Origin: a bacterium
Lineage (GTDB): Bacteria > Armatimonadota > Zipacnadia > Zipacnadales > Zipacnadaceae
Length of the DNA: 64,000 nt
Assembly: GCA_030603495.1 (NCBI GenBank)
Contig: JAUVXR010000014.1
Span: 6,434-70,433 of the forward strand
Direction of reading: 5' to 3'
Shown here: positions 17,607 through 24,941 of the stretch, in pieces
Numbering within the stretch: position 1 is the first letter of the stretch
How the letters are laid out: every line of letters begins with the position of its first letter
Notes under the pieces: model-generated
Told to the model about the DNA's origin: nothing
Databases searched by the model: none
Seen by the model: the letters and a program-made list of their open reading frames with translations, nothing else
Translations under genes and position numbers: made by a program

Positions 17607-18461
17607 ATGCCCTCCGATTTCTCTGATCTGCTGAGTTGCGATCTCTCTAGGGACCTTGCCGTTGTCACTCCCCTTGACGACGAACTTGCCCGCAGCCACA
17701 CTGAGCAGCAGCTCTACGACGAGCAGGCGGGCGCGGCGTACCTCAGACTGGAGGACACGGGCTGGTGGCACCGCCATCGCCTGGTGGAGTCGCTTCTAAC
17801 TCGTTTCTCGCCGCCTCCCGGTGCAGTTCTAAACGTCGGCTGCGGGACCAATCTCCTGGGCAGGAGGCTGGCCGACCAGGGCTATCGGGTGGCCGCGATT
17901 GACTCGTCTCATCCTATGTTAATGAGCCGTCCGCCCCATCAGCGCATCGCGCGGCTACACGGTTTTGCGCCTTGCCGCGAAGTGTGCGCGAATGTCTGGG
18001 ACGTGGTCACCGCTCTCGACCTGCTCGAGCACGTCAAGGACGAACAGAAGCTCCTGGCCTGGATGCGGGAACGCCTCAAGCCCGGAGGAGTGCTGATACT
18101 CACCGTCCCCGCCTACCAGTGGCTTTCTTGCAGCTATTTCGACTCCACACATCACCGGCGATACAGCTGTGGATCACTAATCAGGTCGCTGCGTCAGGCA
18201 GGCTTCGATGTAGAACTAAGCGGGTATGTGTTTGGCTTTGTCTTCCCTCTTTTGCTGCTCCATCGCTTGCCCTGGATGTTGCGCGACCGTCTGGGGAGGG
18301 CTTTCAAACCCAGCAGCGGACATAGGCCAGCGCTTAGGGTTCCTCCCTCCTGGGAAAGCGCGGTGCTCGGCGCCGTCTGCGCAGGGGAGATGCCTTGCGC
18401 GCGGCGAGGTCTATTGCCTTGGGGAAGCAGCATCTTTGCAGGAGCAAGACGGCCTGCGTGA
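17607..18461 (+). CDS. SAM-dependent methyltransferase
   Basis: The class I methyltransferase of about 284 residues has motif I LNVGCGTNLLGRRLADQG, then TALDLLEHVKDEQKLLAWMR and the post-motif block LKPGGVLILTVPAYQWL. The following FDSTHHRRYS segment and the hydrophobic tail FPLLLLHRLPWML are shared in pattern with the methyltransferase at 62937. Proteins of this type commonly sit next to polyprenyl-phosphate glycosyltransferases. The start is ATG 17607, with TTG 17601 as alternative; both abut the end of the GNAT gene. Its 3' end meets wecE convergently, with a three-base gap. Confidence 0.82.
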   Translation: MPSDFSDLLSCDLSRDLAVVTPLDDELARSHTEQQLYDEQAGAAYLRLEDTGWWHRHRLVESLLTRFSPPPGAVLNVGCGTNLLGRRLADQGYRVAAIDSSHPMLMSRPPHQRIARLHGFAPCREVCANVWDVVTALDLLEHVKDEQKLLAWMRERLKPGGVLILTVPAYQWLSCSYFDSTHHRRYSCGSLIRSLRQAGFDVELSGYVFGFVFPLLLLHRLPWMLRDRLGRAFKPSSGHRPALRVPPSWESAVLGAVCAGEMPCARRGLLPWGSSIFAGARRPA

Positions 18462-18464
18462 CCC

Positions 18465-19601
18465 TTAGCCGAGGTAGAACTCACGGATAGCGTCTGTCAC
18501 TTGCAGGACTTCTCTTTCCGTGAGTTCATAATACAACGGAAGGCGCAGTATGCGCTCAGCCAGTTCCTCGGTAATCGGCAGTTGGCCCTGGCGGTAGCCC
18601 AGTCTCTGGCCCATCGGCGAAGTGTGCAGGGGCACGTAGTGGAAGACAGCGATAATATCGTGCGCAGCGAGGTGCTTGATGAGCGCCTGGCGCTCGTCAA
18701 TGTCGGCGGTGAGAATGTAATAAATATGCGCGTTGGGCGAGCAGTGTTCGGGCCATTGCGGCCGAAGCAGGAAGCCCTCCTGCTCCAGATCAGCAAGCGC
18801 CTCGTGGTACGTACGCCACAGTTCCATGCGCTGGGCGTTTATCATTTCTTCGTTCTCCAACTGGGCCAGCAGGAAAGCTGCAATTATCTCTGAGGGCAGA
18901 TACGATGAACCGACGTCCACCCAGCTATACTTGTCTACCTCCCCGCGCAGAAACTGAGCGCGGTTGGTGCCTTTCTGGCGAATGCTCTCCGCCTGTTCCG
19001 CGAACTCAGGAGAATTGACGGCCAGAGCTCCGCCCTCCCCCGAGATCAAGTTCTTAGTCTCGTGGAACGAGTAGCAGCCCAGCTCGCCGAAGGTGCCCAG
19101 GTAGCGCCCCCGGTAGTTAGCCCCCAGCGCTTGAGCTGCGTCCTCGACGACATACAGTCCGTGCCTTTCGGCCAGTGCTATGATCGCGTGCATCTCGCAG
19201 CCCACACCTGCGTAGTGCACCGGCACGATGACTTTGGTGCGGTCGGTGATGGCACCTTCGATAAGCTTCTCGTCGAGGTTAAGGGTGTCGTGACGGATGT
19301 CAATGAACCGGGGCCGAGCGCCCCGCAGTACGAAGGCATTAGCGGTCGAGACGAAGGTGTAACTGGGCATAATCACCTCGTCGTCCGGGCCAACGTCGCA
19401 GAGCAAAGCGCTCATCTCCAGAGCTCCCGTGCATGAGTGAGTCAGCAGCGCCTTAGGGATGTCGTAGCGCTGTTCGAGCAGGCGATGGCATTCCGCGGTG
19501 AACCGGCCGTCCCCGGCAATCCAGCCATCAGCAACTGCATCAGCTATGTTGGAGAGTTCGTTGCCAACGATGAAGGGCTTATTGAAGGGAATCCGAACCA
19601 G
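18465..19601 (-). CDS. wecE: dTDP-4-amino-4,6-dideoxygalactose transaminase, CTG start
   Basis: The 378-residue PLP enzyme follows E. coli WecE (376 residues) closely from end to end. It starts RIPFNKPFIVGNELSNI, continues PSYTFVSTANAFVLRGARP and VIVPVHYAGVGCEMHAI, and has the PLP lysine in CYSFHETKNLISGEGGA near residue 180. It makes dTDP-4-amino-4,6-dideoxygalactose from dTDP-4-keto-6-deoxyglucose and glutamate. The conserved N-terminus begins one codon after CTG 19599-19601. No ATG, GTG or TTG lies in frame between the upstream stop and codon 63. AGGAGGTGA precedes the CTG by six bases, so CTG is the likely start. Confidence 0.9.
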   Translation of the reverse strand: MVRIPFNKPFIVGNELSNIADAVADGWIAGDGRFTAECHRLLEQRYDIPKALLTHSCTGALEMSALLCDVGPDDEVIMPSYTFVSTANAFVLRGARPRFIDIRHDTLNLDEKLIEGAITDRTKVIVPVHYAGVGCEMHAIIALAERHGLYVVEDAAQALGANYRGRYLGTFGELGCYSFHETKNLISGEGGALAVNSPEFAEQAESIRQKGTNRAQFLRGEVDKYSWVDVGSSYLPSEIIAAFLLAQLENEEMINAQRMELWRTYHEALADLEQEGFLLRPQWPEHCSPNAHIYYILTADIDERQALIKHLAAHDIIAVFHYVPLHTSPMGQRLGYRQGQLPITEELAERILRLPLYYELTEREVLQVTDAIREFYLG

Positions 19602-19965
19602 CGTTGTTCACCTCCTAACACTCCAGTACCTTGTCCTGTAGTGCGATCTGGACGGGGCACTTCTGGACAATAACTCTCTCAGTCACCGACAACCTAGCAC
19701 TCACGACTTTCGCCGCGAGCGGACAGTTATCCTTGTCCGGGCTCTATATCTATACTGGATGATAATCTGCTGCAGGCGGCCATGTGTTGGTCCCCGAGCT
19801 CGCCTTCTCTCAGCTCGCCATTCGCCCACCCCATATTCATCGCGATACCTACTTGTCGGTGAAGTCGGGCCACGCCCAGGGCACGGGCGAAGCAAGGGTT
19901 CGTCCCTCGTTGGGAGAATATCACCATCAGGAACAACTCATCTGGGCAATCCTGAAGGAGGCGAG
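19602..19965. other. Divergent intergenic region between wecE and the cyclase-like gene
   Basis: Apart from the wecE ribosome site at 19608-19616, I see no convincing gene. AT-rich stretches near 19740-19765 (TATATCTATACT, GATAAT) could hold a minus-10 element for the plus-strand gene, but no good minus-35 is correctly spaced. Confidence 0.5.
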
Positions 19966-20637
19966 ATGCAAGCCATGGCACAGGAACGGTACATACTGGT
20001 GACAGATGTGTCCGGTTCGACAAAGTTGGGGGTAGAGTCGAATTCCCAAGCGTTTGAGGAGGCATTCGACGACCTAGCACAGTTACTGCAAGGCAGAGTG
20101 GAGTATCAAGACGTGGCTAGCAAGGGCTTGGCAGGGGAGGCCATCGAGGAGATAGAGGACGTTTGTGTGGCTAGTTACACCGGTGATGGGTTCATAGTGC
20201 TATGCAAGCAGCCCAGCCACGTCTTGGCATTAGGCTCCTGGTGGGTAACGAAAGGCGGAGATGATTTTGGAGACTCCCTGCGGAAGTGTGGTATCCGCGA
20301 CAGCCTACTCCAATCAGTCGGCACGCGAGCCGCGATCCACTACGGCTCCGTTGAGAAGAAGCCATTCTCCGACGGATGCGGTTCCTCGCCCCGTTGGCTT
20401 TTTCGCAGCCTGGCCATTACCTTCGCGTGCCGGCTTGCGGACTCTGATCTAGCTAGGTATGCGATTTACTCGGCCGTGGTATCTGAGCAAGCATATCAAG
20501 CACTGGCCAACGATCGAGAGGCCATGCAGACTATCTGGCTACCCCAGGAACCTTCAGCAGAGCCTTGGTGGCAAGTTATCAAGGACTTCGGTCTTCAACC
20601 CGTCCGCTTGGCCCACTGGAAGCCCCAATTCGCCTAG
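19966..20637 (+). CDS. Class III adenylate/guanylate cyclase-like domain protein
   Basis: The 223-residue protein is a stand-alone class III cyclase-like domain. It starts RYILVTDVSGSTKLG, where the first metal Asp falls, and has the second in SYTGDGFIVL near residue 72. RAAIHYG marks a following beta strand. The transition-state motif, normally a variant of VN.AaRL, reads SLAITFACRLADSD: the Arg is kept but the Asn is replaced. Activity is therefore uncertain, and it may be a binding domain or a weak cyclase. AAGGAGGC just before ATG 19966 sets the start. No effector or cyclic-nucleotide-binding gene is adjacent. Confidence 0.65.
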   Translation: MQAMAQERYILVTDVSGSTKLGVESNSQAFEEAFDDLAQLLQGRVEYQDVASKGLAGEAIEEIEDVCVASYTGDGFIVLCKQPSHVLALGSWWVTKGGDDFGDSLRKCGIRDSLLQSVGTRAAIHYGSVEKKPFSDGCGSSPRWLFRSLAITFACRLADSDLARYAIYSAVVSEQAYQALANDREAMQTIWLPQEPSAEPWWQVIKDFGLQPVRLAHWKPQFA

Positions 20638-20760
20638 ACGGTCCGCGAACTTAGACATCTCCAGGCCGACTGGCGACAGCACCTGAAGAGTTTCATCGTA
20701 GATCTGCTCCAGTTGCCCTTCGCCAAAGCCGCCCTCAAGCTCTAGAGTAACCAACTGCAT
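20554..20760 (-). pseudogene. N-terminal fragment resembling MttB-type methyltransferase
   Basis: This 68-codon frame lies 19 bases downstream of the large glycosidase-like gene on the same strand. It contains EGQLEQIYDETLQVLSPVGL, then FADRLGELGLPVGQ. The pattern I...L.VL..VG at the N-terminus is typical of MttB-family trimethylamine:corrinoid methyltransferases, which have about 450-500 residues. It runs into the 3' end of the cyclase-like gene and stops. I read it as a truncated relic; coincidence is possible because the match is short. Confidence 0.35.
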
Positions 20761-20779
20761 CACCTCTTTTCAATTGCTG

Positions 20780-23700
20780 CTACGCCAGCTTGAACCGCAC
20801 CGTCTTGTGCGGCACAATCCACACCCCGCCGAGCAGGCCGGAGGGTTTGGGCTTCTGCACCAGCAGGTTCTGTAGCGAGTTGGCCACCTTGATTTCCAGC
20901 TCGTTCTGCCCTGTCTTCACCGCAGAGGAGACGTCCCAGGCGAACGGCTCCCAGGCGCGTGCGCCGCAGCTCTTGCCGTTGACAATCACCTCGGCCAAGT
21001 CGCCCGGGTTGTCCATCTCCAGGTGCAGTCGTGTGGTCTTCTGCGCAGCCGTCACCTTGAACTGCTGGCGGTAGGTGGCGATGCCCGAGTAGTAGGGGTA
21101 GCCCCGCTTATCCCAGGGGCCGGTCTGAATCTGTCCGGGCTCAGCAATCATCCGCGGGTGACTCCGTCCGGCCAGCGCAAAGCGCCCGGTCATAATCACG
21201 GGGTGATACACGGTCGCCGGCTCGAAGTAGTAGAAGATCGGGGATACGATCTTGACCTCGTTCTTGCCCCTGCGCAGCAAACCAGTCAGATCGGCCTCGT
21301 AGATGTAGTGGTCCAGATACTGACCGGGCTCGAAATCACTCACCGGCTGGTCGTTGACGAAGATCTCGTGGTCGCGGACGTGGGCATTGTGCCAGACATT
21401 GTCCGTCTCGAGGCCGTCGAGCAGTATTCGCGCCTCTTCGGGAACGATCTCGGCCTGGAAGGTGGCGGTGAAGATGCGCCGGGCGTTGGCTGAGTCCGGG
21501 CCGGTAATGTCCGTAGCCATCTGGTAGTTCCAGTCAACCAGAGGCAGGGCATTGGGCTTGTCGGTCGCAAACTCCCAGGTCTCGCCCAGTTCAATCGGCG
21601 CCGGCATCGAGCGCACCCGGGCGCGGACCACTCGCGGCTTGCCCTCGAGCGACCCCACCGTTACGCTGTAGCCCCCCGGCTCCGAGACCAGGCCAACCGC
21701 CTCTTTATTGTTGACTTCCAGTATCTGGACATCGGCGTCGATCAGCGAGGTGCTCGGGCACTCGGCCAGCGGCTCGATCATCAGCACCGTAGCGCCCACT
21801 GGGGGCAGGCTCACGGGAATGTGCAGGCGATCTGCGTCCCCACGCACGACCGGCGCAGGCCTGGTCTCGCCGGTCTCAGCATCCCAGATGCTGACGTCGC
21901 CCAAGGCATCAACTGAAACGGTGCAGTCGTAGCTGCATTCCTGGCTGGTATTTTGCACCAGCAAAAAGTGTCTGAACTCGCGGCAGTAGTGATAGTGCAC
22001 AATGTCCGGAATGCGCTGCCCCTCGCTGTCGGTGATCATCACATCCGGCTCGATGAGCGCATCGATGCCCTCCGCCAGCGGCTCGAGCATCTCTTCGTCG
22101 TCAATCCACAGCGGTGCGCCGACCAGGACGCCACCAGGCCCCGTTGAAAGATCATGTGTGGTCAGCACGGGTTTCTTGGCACCGGCGACGCTCAAGCTCA
22201 GTTCATAGTCGTCACCGAAGAGGCGGCGAAAGATCTCTGCCACTGCCTTGTCTTCGCCCTGCTCCACTGACTTCGTGGGTAGGCTGCCCAGCGCGATGAT
22301 CTTGCCGCCCGCCTGCGCCCACCGGTTGAAAGCTCTCAAGGTCTCGGTGCCAATGGTAGTCATCGCGGGCATAACCAGCACCTTGAACCTCTCGGTGGGC
22401 TCGCCATCGGGACCGTTGATGATTATCTCACCGTCGGCGAAGGTGGCCTCTTGCAGCATCTCCTCGCTGACGAAATCGTAGTCGTAGTTGAGCTTGAGCA
22501 GCAGGCGGGTGAGCTGGTCGAAGCTGGAATTCAGCCGCGTTGTCTGATCGTTGTGGTGCGGGTCCATCTCGGCCCACATTGACTTCACGGGGTAGAAGAA
22601 GGCGACATCGGCGATATGCTCGCCGTCGCGGAACAGCGCCGACAGCCTTCCGACGTAATCAGACAGGGTGCGGTAGTACGACCAGAACGGCGACTGGTAA
22701 AACTCGCCGGGTGGACACTCCCACTTGCGGAAGCCCTGGATGGAATAGTAGAAGGCGTGCGGCTGGAGCAGATTGGTGCCCAGCGCGATAACGAAATCGC
22801 CCATCCACTTAAGGGTGCGCAGGTCAATAGCCCACTGCATCCCCAGCCCAAAGCATTCGTTCATTACTACCGGTTTGTTCATCAGATGAGATGTAGAGGC
22901 AGCGAACTTGACCGCGGCGATATTGTTGAGCGGCTGGGGGTGCTCAGGGGTGGGCGGCTCGGGCCAGGTGCGCGAGCAGAGGTAGTCACAGCCGCCCCAG
23001 TGCAGCCACTGCGCCGCCTGGAAATAGTCGCCCGAGCAGCGGGTGCCGTCCAGCAGTTCCCCGTCGCAGAGCAGATGACCAATCGAGTTGAGCTTGTGCG
23101 CGTTGCAGAAGTCGTAGATTTGCTTCATATAGTTGGTGGCGAACAGATCAGCGACGGTGCGCCGGTAGTCGCTGCGGAACTTGGCTGTTTGCGGGCCCAT
23201 ATCGCGGAACAGGGCTGGCAGCACCGGTAGCAGGAGACAGCCGGTGCGCCACTCAAATTCGCCGGGCAAGTTGCCGGTCCAGACGACGCTGTCATCGCGA
23301 TGAGGCCACATGTGTGGCTCATCGGTGAATATACCGTCCACTGTAGCACCAAACTCGTCGGAAAAGCGCTCTGCGTATTGCGTATGAGTCAGTTCAATAA
23401 ATCTGGCGATGGCATCGGCGTTGAGTGTATCCACGTATCCGTCAAAGAAGCCCCCGCGCTTGTCCCACTCCCTGGCGAAGACAAATACCCGCCAGTCGCC
23501 ATTGGCTTTCCATGTCAGAGTCTGGCCCTCTACATAGCCAGCCAGGCTCAAGCAGTCTTCGGGAAAACCCACCGGCTGGCCGTTTTCGAGGGGCACGGCG
23601 ATGACGGCGAGCAGTTCGTCACCGGTATCAATCTCCCGCTCCACTTTCTGGGACGAGACATCAAACTCTTCGCTAACATAACAGGCCGACATGCGATACT

Positions 23701-24019
23701 GAGGATTTTCGTGGAAAACCTGCCCGTCGGCAGGCCCGCTGGGCCAGTTATTCTCATCGTAAAGGTAGGCCTTCATACCCAGCTTCTTACCCTCGTCAAT
23801 GGCCGCCGCGAGGTTCTTCATCCACTCCTCACCCAGATAGGGGGTAATCAGCCCGTGCCGGGCATGCAGGACAAAACCACCTACCCCGTGCTCATTCATT
23901 TCCCGCACCTGCCAGCGGGTCTCTGACTCGCTTAGCTCGTGATTGAGGAACCAGAACGGGGCAAAGCGGAAGCGGTTGTCGGGACTGGCAAATTCTTGCT
24001 TGACGTTGTCCAGAGCCAT
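20780..24019 (-). CDS. Large glycoside hydrolase-like protein (GH106-like architecture)
   Basis: The 1079-residue protein starts with a TIM-barrel module (residues about 1-420) containing FRFAPFWFLNHELSESETRW, MKAYLYDENNWPSGPA and the acidic strand end GIFTDEPHMWPH near 230. A Rossmann-like domain around 540-590 (FKVLVMPAMTTIGTETLRAF) resembles the trimerisation domain of beta-galactosidases. Two galactose-binding-like domains follow, near 860-940 and 990-1075; the last has AEVIVNGKSCGARAWEPFAW. This order fits GH106-type rhamnosidase-like proteins, but the substrate is not certain. No signal peptide is visible, so it is probably cytoplasmic. AGGAGGG lies six bases before ATG 24019. Confidence 0.75.
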   Translation of the reverse strand: MALDNVKQEFASPDNRFRFAPFWFLNHELSESETRWQVREMNEHGVGGFVLHARHGLITPYLGEEWMKNLAAAIDEGKKLGMKAYLYDENNWPSGPADGQVFHENPQYRMSACYVSEEFDVSSQKVEREIDTGDELLAVIAVPLENGQPVGFPEDCLSLAGYVEGQTLTWKANGDWRVFVFAREWDKRGGFFDGYVDTLNADAIARFIELTHTQYAERFSDEFGATVDGIFTDEPHMWPHRDDSVVWTGNLPGEFEWRTGCLLLPVLPALFRDMGPQTAKFRSDYRRTVADLFATNYMKQIYDFCNAHKLNSIGHLLCDGELLDGTRCSGDYFQAAQWLHWGGCDYLCSRTWPEPPTPEHPQPLNNIAAVKFAASTSHLMNKPVVMNECFGLGMQWAIDLRTLKWMGDFVIALGTNLLQPHAFYYSIQGFRKWECPPGEFYQSPFWSYYRTLSDYVGRLSALFRDGEHIADVAFFYPVKSMWAEMDPHHNDQTTRLNSSFDQLTRLLLKLNYDYDFVSEEMLQEATFADGEIIINGPDGEPTERFKVLVMPAMTTIGTETLRAFNRWAQAGGKIIALGSLPTKSVEQGEDKAVAEIFRRLFGDDYELSLSVAGAKKPVLTTHDLSTGPGGVLVGAPLWIDDEEMLEPLAEGIDALIEPDVMITDSEGQRIPDIVHYHYCREFRHFLLVQNTSQECSYDCTVSVDALGDVSIWDAETGETRPAPVVRGDADRLHIPVSLPPVGATVLMIEPLAECPSTSLIDADVQILEVNNKEAVGLVSEPGGYSVTVGSLEGKPRVVRARVRSMPAPIELGETWEFATDKPNALPLVDWNYQMATDITGPDSANARRIFTATFQAEIVPEEARILLDGLETDNVWHNAHVRDHEIFVNDQPVSDFEPGQYLDHYIYEADLTGLLRRGKNEVKIVSPIFYYFEPATVYHPVIMTGRFALAGRSHPRMIAEPGQIQTGPWDKRGYPYYSGIATYRQQFKVTAAQKTTRLHLEMDNPGDLAEVIVNGKSCGARAWEPFAWDVSSAVKTGQNELEIKVANSLQNLLVQKPKPSGLLGGVWIVPHKTVRFKLA

Positions 24020-24064
24020 TTGTGGCCCTCCTATTTGACTGACTGATCTATTGCGTCCGTGATC

Positions 24065-24871
24065 TTACGTCAGCGCGACATAGAAAACCCGGTCCGACTC
24101 GCTAGTCGGACGGTCGAAGGTGTACCCGTTGTAAGTGCTAAACTCGCTGAACCCCGCTGTCGCCAGCATCTGCTCGACTTGCGCATTGGGATAGGCGCGT
24201 TCGTAGTGGACCTCCTCGAACTCTTTGGGGCCGCCGGGTCCCTCCCAGCAAAACCACATATCTATTCGACAGAGCCTGCGGTCGGGATACCAGTACGATT
24301 TCCACGAATACTTCAGGGGCTCGCGGCTGCGCAGGTTGTTCTGCGTGAACAGGCCGGCGCGCAGGGCCAGCTCAGTGTTCAGGTCAAAGATTAGTATGCC
24401 ATTATCAGCCAGTCCAACATACGTGCCCTGGAAACAGCCCAGTAGACCTTCCGGCTCCAGAATATAGTTGAGGCTATCGTAAAGAGAAACGACCAAATCA
24501 ACGCTCTCGGGCGCCAGCGCTAAACTCCGGGCGTCCATCACCGCACTGGGCAGAGGCGGATATTGGGAGGAGCAGTAGCGCACCATCGGCTCTGACAGGT
24601 CCAGCCCCACTGCCTCGTAGCCCCGCCCGATCAGTTCCGCGCCGACCCGGCCGGTGCCACAAGCCAGGTCCAGCACGCGCCGGGGCTGGCGCTGATGGCG
24701 ACGCAGCAGCGCCTCCACGTAGTCCACCCACCGGCGGTACGGCACGGTGCTCATCAGCCGGTCATAGTGCTCAGCCACATCCTCAAACTCACCGTGCCCC
24801 GGCCTGCTGAACTCCGGCGGCAGCGGGGGCCTGGCCACTCTTAAACCACGCCACAACTGGGCGAATCTCAT
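24065..24871 (-). CDS. Class I SAM-dependent methyltransferase
   Basis: The 268-residue protein has motif I VLDLACGTGRVGAELIGRG near residue 67, motif II VGLDLSEPMVRYC and VVSLYDSLNYILEP. An inserted beta-rich segment (YSWKSYWYPDRRLCRIDMWF) follows, as in the YdaC/CcbJ-like methyltransferases. The target is unknown. It lies 45 bases upstream of the glycosidase-like gene on the same strand, so the two are probably co-transcribed. Confidence 0.8.
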   Translation of the reverse strand: MRFAQLWRGLRVARPPLPPEFSRPGHGEFEDVAEHYDRLMSTVPYRRWVDYVEALLRRHQRQPRRVLDLACGTGRVGAELIGRGYEAVGLDLSEPMVRYCSSQYPPLPSAVMDARSLALAPESVDLVVSLYDSLNYILEPEGLLGCFQGTYVGLADNGILIFDLNTELALRAGLFTQNNLRSREPLKYSWKSYWYPDRRLCRIDMWFCWEGPGGPKEFEEVHYERAYPNAQVEQMLATAGFSEFSTYNGYTFDRPTSESDRVFYVALT

Positions 24872-24941
24872 CGTATGCTCTTGCTGATCCTGCTCTCCAG
24901 AGTAGATTTGCTACGTAGGACGAGTATTTCCCAGCAGGCGG

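Noticed and set aside
19966-20637. Pycsar-type antiphage cyclase
   Set aside because: The size and the stand-alone class III domain would fit, but no TIR, membrane or other effector gene lies next to it, and a catalytic motif residue is changed.
22616-23230. Long plus-strand frame opposite the large glycosidase gene
   Set aside because: It mirrors the codon pattern of the real gene and lacks any domain signal.
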